Source: Phoronis australis (lineage: Eukaryota > Phoronida > Phoronidae). From it: 63,685 nt of DNA. Of the stretch, positions 35,665-47,278 are shown piece after piece. Within the stretch, counting starts at the first letter, position 1, and each line of letters opens with the position of its first letter. The stretch covers positions 251,793 to 315,477 of the forward strand of contig NMRA01000266.1 of NCBI GenBank assembly GCA_002633005.1. Reading direction: 5' to 3'. A program made the position numbers and the translations under genes. The notes below the pieces were generated by a model. That model was not told the origin of the DNA. It searched no databases and saw only the letters and a program-made list of their open reading frames with translations.

Positions 35665-36652
35665 CTAAATTTGATATAGTCTATTTTACCACAGTGCGTT
35701 GGAAAATACTACCGCAAACCACAGCCAAGGATGGGTCTTTGGAAGCCATTGTGTAGAAGAATAAAAAACTTGAAAAACTTGTAAAAATAGACTTTGCTCA
35801 GAGAAGTTTGGCTGGGGAAATGGTCTTGAACGATTAGCGAAAATTTCGTTTTTAACCACGAATGGTCACACCAAGTCGGAAAAGATTCTGGGAACTGTGA
35901 CTTATGGATGCACACGTTGTTTGGCACAAATACGATGAAGATGCACTAGTAAAACCAGGCGTAGGGAGCTCCGTCTTACAACTTCCAAAAATGCAACCAT
36001 GGAGGTAAATGTGCACTTCTGCATAACTTTTCGCAGCACTGACGTCATAACTTATCACAGTTCTTACGTCACAACGTACCACAACAGTGACACCACAACT
36101 TATCACAACAGTGAAGTGATTAGGCTTCAGCAAGTGACATCCTCATTATTCGATGCGGAGTTCTTCTATTTCTGTGTGACGCTATTATATACACAAAACG
36201 TACCGAGAGTGGCGTACATGAAGTAAAATCCCACTCGACACTATTTCGCTGAATAATGTCAAGTGGGATATTACTTCATCTACGCCAATCGAGATATGTT
36301 TTGTATTTATCCTATACGCTTCGAATTCCTGTGTTTTTCCATTTTTTCCGCAGAATTTTTAAATACTTCGCTCAGACTGTTCACGTGGCGAATCACATCC
36401 TATATGTATGTTCTTGCGCGTTAAGCTGCAAGTTTTCTCTAGCAAAAGAATTATTTGAAAAGAGATAACAGACATGAAAACAACGGCAACTTTGCACTGA
36501 ACTTGCAATATCTCCTGAAAATAGTTAAATTATAACGTTACACATTGTAGTTGCCGAGGAATCGGCGCCTGAGTTACAGACGATATAACATGAAATCTGA
36601 GACAGAATGTCATGAAGTTAACAGTCCTGTCCCAGATGTTATGATTGAGACC

Positions 36653-37056
36653 TGGGCCCGGTCTCTAATCTTTGTACTCGAAACGAACTCGAAACTATTT
36701 TTGGCAATTTCTCTGCTCCTTTTGTGCGAACTTAAGATAATTGGTTATCAGACTGTGCTCAAATACATTACAGTTTATGCATAGGAGTTTCTAGTTCAAG
36801 TTTGCCCTTGAAGACCCTTATATTCGTTCTACAAACTCGAGTAAAAACTCGAAATTTGGAGTTCAAACTCGAACTTGTTGTTTTAATATTGGGTTTACAA
36901 ACTGTGAACTAATGGCAATAAATTATCTACGTAAGTTATTGTGTACTCGAGCATAGAATAATAGACACTTATCTTGAGTTCGCCCAAAAGTAGAGTAGAA
37001 AATGCCAAACATAATTTCGAGTTCCATTTCGAGTAAAAAGATTGGAGACCGGGCCC
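36653..37056. mobile_element. MITE-like element, ~400 bp, GGGCCCGG termini
   Basis: Ends are near-perfect inverted repeats: TGGGCCCGGTCTCTAATCTT on the left and AAGATTGGAGACCGGGCCCT on the right. Inverted similarity extends inward (GTACTCGAAACGAACTCGA against TTCGAGTTCCATTTCGAGT). No transposase. It lies in the intron between tail exons 2 and 3. A diverged relative is at 10576-10968. Confidence 0.65.
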
Positions 37057-37461
37057 TGATTGCATGTTGATTGTTATTTACACTACTACAGTTGTATTAC
37101 ATGTACTTTAAACTACACGTATTTTCCGACAGTTCGATGATCTAACCGGCTATCGACGTCTAGTCGACATTGCTCTACCATTTGTCAGAGGTCACTGTTC
37201 AAGTAGTGCGGGAGGTGAATACGGAATTAGTATTACATGGCCGTATGTCCCTAGGCAGATTCAACGCGTATGTTACAAATGACTACATTTAGAACACATA
37301 TAACGTAGTACCGAAAATGGCGAATATTTATGGAAAGAGTCAGAAAGGCAAGAAAGTCTGGCTACAATACTGCGAAAGACAGGTGTCAACAATAGCACTT
37401 AAAGCGGTATGATTTTTAGTTTTTCACCAAAAAAAACACGAAATTTGTGTTTCATGTGTAC

Positions 37462-37698
37462 CTCTCTGGAGAAGCTGCTTCCTTCCCGACGCGGCCCGTT
37501 GCTTCCTTCCGTCTGGACTGCAACTTTGGACTCGAAACGTTACCCGACGCGTCTAAGTTTTTCTCTCGAACCTTCGGAGCATTGTCGCTTTCAAAACTTG
37601 ACGGATCATCGTCGGAGAAATTAAGCTTCCTCACTGTATCGTCCTTTACGACTAATCCCTCTTGCCCCCTGTAGCTCGCACTGTTTGTATCCGCTTCT
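37462..37698 (-). CDS. Receptor gene, tail exon 2
   Basis: 237-nt phase 2-2 exon, acceptor TGTACTTTAG, donor GTACAC from 37461. 79 residues, acidic then basic: (R)EADTNSAS, KLNFSDDDPSSFESDNAP, SSPKLQSRRKE, ending AASPE before the splice. Lacks PPKP repeats but keeps the SPKL and RRKE words of the other tail exons. Without splicing the frame meets TGA just inside the donor, so reading through would end the protein here. Confidence 0.7.
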
Positions 37699-38073
37699 CT
37701 AAAGTACAATGTACCACAATTTGTCAAACATTCGAGATCCATTAAAAGTGAAGTTTTACAAAAACTGGCCTGAACTCTAGATAAACACTATTGAAAGTTA
37801 CGCATTGTGTCAACATGCTTTTTCATCCTAAGGTAAGCAAGTGAGCTTATGTTTACAAAATGTGATTATTTTCGTTAATATTTGTAGCAATTATCAAGTT
37901 AATGCGCAATCAAAATATGCACATAATAACGGTAAATTTCAGAAAACGCTTGTAGCAGGGGGAGGAATTTGAACTCAGCTATTGTATGTTTATGTTGAAT
38001 TGATCCGCCATTGATTGTGCATTGTGCGAACATGGGTCTAATGATTTACACTCTTAAAATGTGGCTTTCTTAC

Positions 38074-39171
38074 CGCTTAGGGGTCTTCTGGGCGAGATTT
38101 TCCGTGGGGTATTCAGGGATTGGTCTCGTTGGATGAGTTGGTATTCCATCTTTACCACGTTGCGCGCTCCTGTTTGGTTCTTTTCCACGACTGGTAGTTT
38201 GACGGGTAGGAGTCCCCTTTAACTTAGGCTTAGGGGAAACTAAAGGGCGTGTCATAGACTGGCCCCCCACATTTTTAGCTGGATCCGTGGATGCAATTGT
38301 AATCCCTTGGCTTGTTTCTGTTGGTCCCGAGACTATTTGTCCTTCGTTCTCCTCTGCATATGGCGACTCTTCAAGCAAATCTGTTTCCTTTAAGTTAAGC
38401 TTTCGGGAATCGCTTGTTTCCTTTCGTCTCAAATTCGGTGACGTTGATTCCGCCACTGTCGTCTGGTGTGCTATTGTCGATTCGTAATTTTCAAAGATTG
38501 GTGAAACTTTCGGGGTTGCTATCCCATGTGCGGCACCTTTAGCGCCTGCTTTAGGCAACGGAGTCGAGTGAATTAGGGCTGGGTCAATTCTTGATCTGGT
38601 AGTTTGATGGACAGGAGTCGAAGTAACTTTGGGCTTCGGGGGAAGCCGACGTATCATCTTAGACCTGCCCCCCAAACCATTACCAAGATCCGTTGATGCA
38701 ATGGTCTTCCCTCGGTTAGTTTCCTTTCTTCTTGAAACTGGAGACACTACCTCCATTACCGTCGTGTCATCCGGCACCCAATTTGGGCCGACGCCGAGCA
38801 CCGATGTGGAGTCGACTGACCGACGCGACGTATGTTGTATCTCACTGCTTTCCGACTCCGTCAGCGGGACCGCAGGCGTGTTGTATTGTCCTCTATTTCC
38901 CACAGAGGTTTTTCTTTCTCCACCTGGCCTGTCACTCGTTGGCAAACATGGTTGGACCTCCTGCGGCTCGTGAATCTCTACACCTGAGGCCCTCTGCCCA
39001 ATCGTGAATTTCTTCCTTCTAGACCAACAACTCGATCGTTTGCCGGCCACATTGGGGTAGAAAACAGATGAATCTCCCGCTGACATGTCAGGTAAACCCC
39101 CCACAGTGCTTTCCCATTCTAAGTTTCGGTTTCGGTTGCCTTTACGGATTTCAAAGAAGTTGCGCTTCCGC
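38074..39171 (-). CDS. Receptor gene, tail exon 1 (large proline/serine-rich cytoplasmic exon)
   Basis: 1098-nt phase 2-2 exon, acceptor TTTTTTAG at 39172, donor GTAAGA from 38073. 366 residues, probably disordered. It starts basic just inside the membrane (RKRNFFEIRKGNRNRN). Repeats: SRRKETNRGKTIASTD and later ETSQGITIASTD; RRLPPKPKVTSTPVHQT and later PLVSPKPKLKGTPTRQT; IHSTPLPKAGAKGAA. It ends RPIPEYPTENLAQKTPK. PPKPK and SPKPK are SH3-ligand-like. Tyrosine sites ENYESTI and SPYAEENEG might bind SH2 domains when phosphorylated; that is inference. The LPKAGAKGAA word recurs in the paralogue exon at the window end. Confidence 0.8.
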
Positions 39172-39319
39172 CTAAAAAACGATGTTTATTTGTATGACAA
39201 TCTGCCGTCTACACTGTACCAGTCTGCCCGCCATTTTTCGCGTTAATTATAGTCAAACTTCAATGACATTGATAAATGAAATGGATCTGGTCAAACAAGC
39301 GGATCAGTGTGGGCAGTGA

Positions 39320-39402
39320 CCCCTGGCATCGGGCTATAGCCCCCCAGCCCCCTGAGGTGCACCGCCCATAGACCATGAGCGGCACAGCACTGAAATATAT
39401 GC
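39320..39402. repeat. C/G-rich dispersed repeat
   Basis: Relative of 20755-20905: CTATAGCCCCCCAGCCC, then CCATGAGCGGCACAGCACTG. Intronic, between the TM and first tail exons. Confidence 0.45.
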
Positions 39403-39585
39403 GTTTCCTAATGCATAAGAATATCACGACTTGCCGTTATGGTTAAAGTACGCACGAGCGTAGACATGAAACGACACCGAAGAGACATTTGAAGTTACGA
39501 AGAAAACACCCTAGATGTATCTTTGGTAACGACCACTAAGGAGAATTTACGAGTAGGTACAACTTGTACACAGCGCAATACAAAC

Positions 39586-39682
39586 CTGAAGTATATAACT
39601 AGTCCAACCATTGCCAGCAAAAGAACTCCGACTACGATGCCGACGATTACGCCCGCTGGCGGTGCCACTTCGACGACGGCAA
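39586..39682 (-). CDS. Receptor gene, transmembrane exon
   Basis: 97-nt exon, acceptor CACGTCATAG, donor GTTTGT. Enters in phase 1 and leaves in phase 2, so it is the adaptor between the phase-1 extracellular modules and the phase-2 tail modules. It encodes about 10 residues (VAVVEVAPPA), a ~23-residue uncharged helix (starting GVIVGIVVGVLLLAM), and then Arg at the splice, followed by a very basic stretch in the next exon: a positive-inside stop-transfer, so the N-terminus is outside. Confidence 0.85.
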
Positions 39683-40294
39683 CTATGACGTGAATGAACA
39701 AATTACTACGACACATCAACCAGAGAGATCAGCATTTAGATAACCCTTGAGATAAATTCCACGTCAGGTCAAGTCATAATAGTTCCATTCAGATACAATG
39801 CGAATCACAAAATTGAGCAATCACTGCCTAATGGTAACATTCTGTACAGAGGTAGGGGGTACATCGTATGTATGAATGGATGCCTTGGGCAAGAATGCAT
39901 GCAAAAACACTTCACGACACACGGTCAATTGAGGGTCAAAAATCCCCAAGGATGCGTTTGCGAGGCCCTAAAATGTTCTGCAAAGAAGATGTTTAGCAGA
40001 AACACCCATTCAAATATGAGCTTTTCCAAAGTAGGTATTTTTTCAACAAATGGTTTCAAATGATTTTTTTTGAGACAGATTTCACTGTAGTTCCTAATAT
40101 CGGCTGTGCTAACATTTTCACACTATGAAACTGCGCGGTTTCACGCAATCTTTCTCTCGAGTGTTCAAAGTGCACCCCAAATATGTATTCCGTCTGGTAT
40201 TATTAATCAATTTCTGCGGTGCAGAAAAAAACGCTAAACCTAAATTAAGGTTTTCATTTTCTTTTCATAAAAATCATAGTGACGCATTATTTAC

Positions 40295-40513
40295 CATCGC
40301 ACCAAATTCCATCCCCGATAAACCCATCCGCGCATGTGCAGACAAAGCTCCCTAGCGAGTTTGAGCAACTGGCGTGAGGAGAGCAGACGTACGGCTTTGC
40401 CCCGCATTCGTCGATATCTTGACTGCAGTCGGCGCCAGTGAAACCCGCCGGACACAAACACGCGCCGTTTACCACATCATACGTGCCACCATGGTAACAA
40501 AGGACAGTTGTGT
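40295..40513 (-). CDS. Receptor gene, EGF exon (partial EGF + calcium-binding EGF)
   Basis: 219-nt phase 1-1 exon, acceptor TTCATTGTAG, donor GTAAAT. The second module is a complete cbEGF: DIDEC start, six cysteines, NSLGSFVCTCADGF, ending WC. It should bind Ca2+ and stiffen the stalk near the membrane. The first module has only the last four EGF cysteines (LCYHGG, GACLCPAGFTGADC) and lacks cysteines 1 and 2, which the preceding microexon does not supply. It is therefore either a truncated EGF or an exon is missing in the 3.9 kb intron upstream. Confidence 0.85.
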
Positions 40514-40791
40514 CTACAATGAAATACGGTGTAAGCTCAAGAAAATAAAAACATGGGTTACACTTCTTCTCGACACGATATCAATACTTAACAATTTAAA
40601 CTTGCAAAATTTAAGCAACGCTAACGTCTGTTTGATTGTCTTTACTTTATGATCGCATTTACAAAACTTCCTTCTTGCCATTACTAGGCTACCTATTGGA
40701 GTGACGTGGTAAGAACAAATATAGAGTGATACCGGTGCTGACGTCTGTTGGTTTTACAATACCCCAAGTATTTCTAGCATAACGTGCTTAC

Positions 40792-40812
40792 TCGAGTCCA
40801 CCATCCCTGTTT
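40792..40812 (-). CDS. Receptor gene, 21-nt linker microexon
   Basis: Flanked by CTTTCAG and GTAAGC, phase 1-1, adding (E)TGMVDS between kringle 2 and the EGF exon. Its size and phase allow it to be skipped without a frame change. Parallels the 18-nt microexon at 58707-58724. Confidence 0.6.
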
Positions 40813-43037
40813 CTGAAAGAAGAATTAGATGGCGTCAAACAAATGATAAATTATGTTTTTTGTAAAAGTCCGCTGGCCTCACAGCCCCCGCAAAACATAG
40901 GGAGATAAATACATAATTGTAACAAATGAACAGCACATAAGTTGAAACAAATGACCGTTCGTGATAATGAAGTCAAAATCCATGACCATAATTACATGCA
41001 AAGCTAATCAACACTAAAACACTGGAATATAGAACAATATACCGGGGATAAAAACGGCCCAACATGCAAAGGGCTAACGTCATTTCTAAAATGTATTGGT
41101 TAAATTATGCCGATGTTTAGCCAATTCGACGTCTCGGTCATCGACGCCGCAACGTATTTGAGCTACTGTGTGCAGTTCCTAGTTTGAATTCCTTGCATGT
41201 AGGTGAGCGATTCCTGATGTGTATGGAAACCACATCGGAAACTGACCGAATCGAAGCACAACCGTCTCTGGTGATGACTAAGTCGCCGTCTGCCAAATCC
41301 CCTGTGAATGGGGAGTTTCTTATAGTAGGGAAGGGTTAACACCACTGGAAACACGACTGCTGGTCACAAAAAAATGATGGACAGAAGACAAGAGCTCATA
41401 AGGCGTGCATTCAGCACACGCCAGAATCTCGCGAAAACTCAAGATCACGGACGACTTCGCGAGATATCGCCACGTAACCATACCAGCTTCTCACGCGAGA
41501 TTCTTGCGCCTACGCAACTCGACCCAGGTGTAGCAGAGCACATAGTCAAAGCAACTTGGAGTGCAGTGGGATAACATTCGGATACTCGACAGTGAAATAG
41601 GACGGACTAAAAAAAGTTCAAAGAAGCTACACACATGAAGTTACGCGGAAATGTATCTTGCACAATAACTTTATATAGGCTACTCCTGCTGTATTACCGG
41701 AAGATGGTCGGAGAAATGACATTTGAAACGGGCTAGAAGTTGGTGGAAATGAATTTCAGAAATTACGTCACTACATCAAGGCGCTTTTTTGGAAGTCACT
41801 CAAAGGATTGCCTCTGTAATGCTCATCGCTCCTTTTGAAGCATGACGCATACGAATTCAATGCCATTTTTACAAATTTGTGAATTGTGTCTTCGACTCAA
41901 CATCAACTTGAACAGTGCCTGTGAAAAACATATACATAAATACATAGTTGTTTGGTAATTTAATATGCTGTATCTTCACACTCAAGCCAATGTGGCTAAG
42001 TGTCAAGCTATGTCTGCCAGTATATGATCCTTGTCGTTGATTCAGTGTTTCATCGGGTTTTCCAGTTAAAGGCAATGTACAGTAGTTTTTGATGTGTTCG
42101 CTGCACAGTAATCAAGTAACAACCGAGTTGCGTGATTCCCAGTATTGTCTAATCATGGCTGTTCTGGAGTTAAAATCCTATTCAGAGGCCCACGGAACTC
42201 CAAGAAGGGACTAATAAATCCCCAGTTCGATTAAGGCAATGAGAAATCGCTCATTTTTAAATGACTGTGTTGATTGCGACACTGGTGACTTGAACCTTTC
42301 GGCCGCCTGTATATTTATTAATTTAACAGTCACTCTTTAACTTCTACTTTGCCATTAATTCAACGCTAGGCTATGGATTTTGTTACAGATTTTGCCACTG
42401 TAAAATCTAATGTTTGCTTGCACGCGTGTAAAGTCAGTGAAATTACAGTCTGTTGAAAATTGGGCTGTTGTTTATGCTCACCATGTATTCGTGATTGAAA
42501 ATTTTAAACAGAGCAGTAGGCGATGGTGCAAGAACTCATCGAAGCAATGTTTTTTTCAAAATGTGTCACAACAGCAGAGGGGATGGAAACCCTTGACATG
42601 GACGGAACTTAAATAGCATTTATTAGGTTTCTTAAAACAGTACATAAGTAGCTTCAAAATTAGGTAATTAGGACAAAATTTAGTATAGTATTATAAAAAG
42701 TTTGTTTGCGTGGTACGACGGTGGACAGTTCGGTAACATATTGCTCATAAATTTTCTGAAAATTTGATAATGGCAACACAGACCATAGACGACAGATTTG
42801 CAATTGAAATATTTTTCTATGGAAACCCTAGGAGGCGCCACACACTACTAATACTCAGCCTAGCTGAGCAGACGAAGTACGTGCAGGATAGAGAACGTGC
42901 ATCACATCAGGTGCCGCTAGTGAAACAGTGAAGACAACTGTGTTGGTAGCGGCTTCGCAAAGTCATAGACTTTGTGTACGGAAATATACATGTGTATGTG
43001 TATGTGTATATGTATATGTATATGTGTATATATATAT

Positions 43038-43101
<64 letters not shown>

Positions 43102-44690
43102 GCCCATGAACAGTAGTCATAAACGGAAGTAGTATATGAATTCCAGTTTAAAATAAACTAGATGTTTTGAAAAAAGCTTTGACGGAGTATTATATTCAAA
43201 CGAATATAATTCTAGCAGTTGATTTCAAGAGCTTGTTGCTAAGAAACAGCACGCTTTGATGAGCCAAAATCGTACTCTTTTAAACATTTCTTGGTAGATA
43301 ATGTGACGTGGTGTTTCAACCAAGACACCAAACTGTCCCCTCTACGCACAGCCTACTTAACTATTGGTTTCATTTTCTCCAAGACAAAATTTCTGAAGTA
43401 ATTAATTTTTACCTAAGAAATTATATGACTTAACCTTTCCATTATACCCTTCTTAATTGAGATATTGATTTTTTTTATTACTTTGTTTTGGGAACTGAAA
43501 ACTTTTTATTGTATAGCAAAAATTCAGTACAAGTTGAAGTCGTTTGATTTTTATATTAGATAAAAGATATTTACTAGAAAACTTTACTTTTTGATAACTG
43601 TAGCGTGCTTCTTTTTCACTAATACATTAATCTGAGAACAACTGGGTAGGTAACAAACAAATAATTCCAAAAGAAAACTGCGCTCATTAAATTTCAAGTT
43701 TTCGGTTAATATTGACAGTCAAAATGAGTCAAATGTCTATGAAGAATCGAGAAATAGAGTGACGGGTATACTATTGTTATTTTCCATAATTTGATAGTAT
43801 TGTCAAAAATTTCAATGTTTGCCAATTCTGTCGAATTCCGTTTTAGAAAAGTCAATGTGAAAAGTTGACTTGGTGTTGTAAAACTGAGTGTATATGACCT
43901 TTTCAAAGATCTTAGAGGTACAAGACAAAATGGTATGGTCATCTTTTTTGAGTACAGGGATTTTTTAAAAAATTATCATTGTGATAACAAATAAATATCT
44001 GTTGGAAATTATTTTTTTTTGCGTCACACAGTGGTTCAATTTGTAATCGATCTTCAACATTTTAGCTAATTATTAAGTTTGTTTAATGATCGGTTTTGCC
44101 TTCAACAACAACGGGAGGTTAGCGTAGGACAGCATCGAAGAGTCTTGGTCATTTCTTCCATTGACCTTCAAACGAGAACAGGTGAACGTTCAAATTAAAA
44201 GATTGGAAAGCGGTTATGGCGGTCAGGCGAACGTGGGGGCTAAACCCGGACGACAAATGTAGTTCAACTCTCAGCCGTAGCCTTCAAATCATTTTTAGAG
44301 TCTGGCATTTTGCTGGTGTTCGCTGATCACAAGCTTACAAGCGAAAGAGTGACGTAACCTCGCGTGATTTCGAATGATCTCCCCGTGCCTCGTCTCTGTT
44401 GCAAGATACGTGCCCAATTGAACGCGCGACATGATTACAGGTCTACAAAGCTGTCGCCGTCCTCAAGATTGACAATTATACTCAGCAACTTGCTATCATG
44501 AAACTGAGCAGTTAATGTTAAGTAAGTGCTTTTTCACATTAAAACCACAAATCCATTACGTTTCGATAGATGTCGCAACGTTATGAAGTGGCCTCAAGTG
44601 GGATACGACAGTATTACGTCATTACAAAGTTTTGCGGCGTTTCAAAGCAATTTCCTAAGGGTTCGTGTCGAGCTTTAAGTAGAGCCCTAC
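40813..44690. other. Large intron, no further exon recognised
   Basis: 3.9 kb between kringle 2 and the microexon. Holds a TA/TG-rich microsatellite at 42985-43101 and AT-rich sequence. A missing EGF-start exon could lie here, but none was found. Confidence 0.5.
42985..43101. repeat. (TA/TATG)n microsatellite, self-complementary
   Basis: TATGTG repeats pass into pure TA, then CATATA, then TA again, forming a long near-palindrome around 43040. Overlapping open frames are repeat artefacts. Confidence 0.9.
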
Positions 44691-44939
44691 CTGGACACCA
44701 TGGGATGTCGCAGAAATCCCATCGTGTATTGCGGTCCATCGTGAAACACCATGGCTCGGACTCGCCGTTGATACCGTCGTATATACCATCCCAGTTACGG
44801 CAGTAATTCTCCACAAAATAGACAGGCATCGCCGGATGTGTGTGAGGGCGCTGGGCAGACCATCGCTGACACTCTGTACCCTTTCTGGTCTTATGAATCA
44901 GTCCTCTATAGGAAGCGCCCTTTTTGTCAGTTTTGCAAG
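44691..44939 (-). CDS. Receptor gene, kringle domain 2
   Basis: 249-nt phase 1-1 exon, acceptor GTGTCTTCAG, donor GTAGGG. A complete kringle with six cysteines: CKTDKKGASYRG, GTECQRWSAQRPH, ENYCRNWDG, EPWCFT, RWDFCDIPWC. The PWC and CDIPxC signatures are intact. The loop after CRNWDG is longer than usual. Kringles are extracellular disulfide modules that bind proteins, often through lysines; the ligand here is unknown. Confidence 0.92.
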
Positions 44940-45629
44940 CTGAAGACACATCAATAGCACGATTTCCTCGGCTCGGGTGCTTTAAGCCTATGACACACTA
45001 CCCAACACTGACGGCGAGACATTTTTAGTGGGGTGAAATTTCATATCTTTAGATTTGATCAGATGTACTAATGGCAACCAAAACAAAATTGGGTACAGGG
45101 CTATGCCAGGGTTGATGGAAAAGTGGAGGGCTACCCGCATTTTAAATTTACCTACATGTATTTTTTTTTTCAGATAACATCTGCAGAGATCTACCTGCAA
45201 AATAAATTTCAGAAAAAAATCTCAGAGGACCACAGAGATGGAGCTCTGCAAACAGGAAATTTCGAAAAAATGGCTGCCACAGCGCCACCTGGTATCGATT
45301 TAAATTAAAACAAGAAGCCTCAAGCTTTTCGCGAGTAGCACGTGTTTATAATTCAAGTGCCTTCCATTAAAAACAAGAAACAAGCAGAAGAACTTCACGA
45401 AAGAACAACAAACTGGTCGATACATCATTAATTACTAGCTACATATAATCCAAAGTTTCTAAATAGAAATTAAAGGAAGCCCTGGTCCGCGATTTTGTTT
45501 GCTCTGACAATGTCCACTAAGACTCTCAGCAACTCCTTTAATTTTCTTGATTTGATTATGGTTTATGTATTTGTATTATGACTCAACCACAGCCGATTAG
45601 CTTTTATCAGCAAACCTCGTGTTGTTTAC

Positions 45630-45854
45630 CTTTACACAGCGGTATGTTACAGAAACTCCTGCGCACTGTCTTGTCTTCAGTGAAACACCACGGCCTTCCC
45701 AAGTGGTCGTTCCTGCAGAAGTTTTCAGCGTAGTACGAAGGGTAACCGTCATGCGTGTGGGGTGTCTGAGAGTCCCATCTTTGGCACCGGAGGTTATCCT
45801 CGGTAAAACTTTGGGTGCCGCGGTAATGCACACCTGCTGGATCTGGCAGGCAAT
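45630..45854 (-). CDS. Receptor gene, kringle domain 1
   Basis: 225-nt phase 1-1 exon, acceptor TTCTCAACAG, donor GTAAAC. Six cysteines: DCLPDPAGVHYRG, LRCQRWDSQTPHTHDG, ENFCRNDHLGRPWCFT, RRSFCNIPLC. All kringle landmarks are present except the usual T-x-SG before the second Cys, here TEDNLRC. Closely followed by kringle 2, as a tandem pair. Confidence 0.92.
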
Positions 45855-46237
45855 CTGTTGAGAATTGGAACTTGAAAGTACAAGAATTCTAATCCGAGCA
45901 ACAACACCTTATTTATTTATCAATGTAATATTTATAATGAGGGTAGCCCCACCAGTTCACACTTCTTTCCATAGTGACCCTCAGTAAAAACATACAGACA
46001 GTAAGACTGACTAACAGAATTACAAAAGGAAAGACAACATTTAATTTATCAGTAAAGAAAAAGAAAGCAACATGGAAAGATGAAACAAAAAAATAAAATA
46101 AAATAAATAGAAGATAATAAAAGTAAGACAACACCGTTAAATAAAATATAAATATTTAGTAAATCAGACAATGAGTAAATAATAAAATTAAGACATACTA
46201 TACGTATACACATATGCACATGCGAACATACACACTG

Positions 46238-46729
46238 ACATACATACATACATACATAAATACATACATACATACATACATACATGCATGCATACATACA
46301 TAAATACAAACATACATACATACATACATGCATGCATACATACATACATAAATACAAACATACATGCATGCATACATACATAAATACATACATACATGCA
46401 TGCATACATACATACATACATGCATGCATACATACATACATACATGCATACATACATACATACATGCATGCATACATACATAAATACATACATACAGTGT
46501 ACATGCATGCATACATACATAAATACATACATACATACATACATGCATACATACATAAATACATACATACATGTACATACATACATGCATACATACATAA
46601 AAACATACATACATGCATGCATACATACATAAATACATACATACATGCATACATACATACATACATGCATGCATACATACATACATACATGCATACATAC
46701 ATACATACATACATACACACAAATACATC
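46238..46729. repeat. (CATA)n tetranucleotide array with CATG and AAAT variants
   Basis: About 490 bp of CATA units, with GCATGCAT and ATAAATAC variants recurring in blocks. It produces long Met-Tyr-Val-Cys or His-Ala-Tyr-Ile frames on both strands that are not genes. Located in the WSC-kringle 1 intron. Confidence 0.95.
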
Positions 46730-47020
46730 ACTATGATTTGGCAGTGATCTTTCTCGTATACATATTTCATTAAAGACACGACTTTGATCTGTTTTTACTA
46801 CTTTAATTTCATTTCTTTCAAACTCTATAAATAGAGATCTTGTCTTTACATCACAACAGTGCAATAAAAATCCAAACGACATCAGTAGGTAACATAATCT
46901 AAAAAGCGATATGTATCTCGGAATACCACGAATGCAATCAAATCCTCTGCCAGTTGTAGTGACATCAGTCCAACAAAGAAGACACTGAGATCATAGTACT
47001 AATTCAGTCTTTTGATGTAC

Positions 47021-47278
47021 CTTCAAAAGTTCGCATTACCCAGGTTTTGTCATGCGCACCGCATTTTTGCATGACGTCGTCAGGGCACGAGGTATCGCAC
47101 ATGGATGATTTGACTACGCTTAAATGAATCGACTGGCCGCAGAAACAGTCTTTGCCGTTGTAGACACCAGAGTAGGGTACGTTTCGCAGAATGCACTGCA
47201 GTCGACAATAGGAGTGACTGTTCTTTTGTCCGCCATACGCGTGGATGGGGAGTTTTCCTGTATAGCATCCGGGAATCT
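47021..47278 (-). CDS. Receptor gene, WSC domain
   Basis: 258-nt phase 1-1 exon, acceptor TATCTACTTAG, donor GTACAT. Begins (E)IPGCYTGK and has eight cysteines in WSC order: GC, SYC, LQC, DCFCG, MC, SCPDD, KCG. WSC is a putative carbohydrate-binding module found in yeast wall sensors, polycystin-1 and Kremen; it is placed directly before the kringles here. Confidence 0.9.

Larger units (their letters stand above)
31606..36586. repeat. 5.0 kb duplicate of 25359-30185 (block D)
   Basis: The copy that fits the receptor gene: it lies between tail exon 37462-37698 and the last exon and contains tail exon 35161-35664. It carries about 140 bp at 34365-34501 absent from block B. Intronic open frames (e.g. 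33068-33478) are not conserved between the two blocks and are judged non-coding. Confidence 0.85.

Noticed and set aside
42907-43120. Tyr-Ile-Tyr repeat open frames
   Set aside because: Translation of the TA/TATG microsatellite.
46049-46882. 277-codon and other long open frames rich in Met-Tyr-Val-Cys or His-Ala-Tyr-Ile
   Set aside because: Direct translations of the CATA microsatellite, open on both strands because the repeat has no stops. Not genes.
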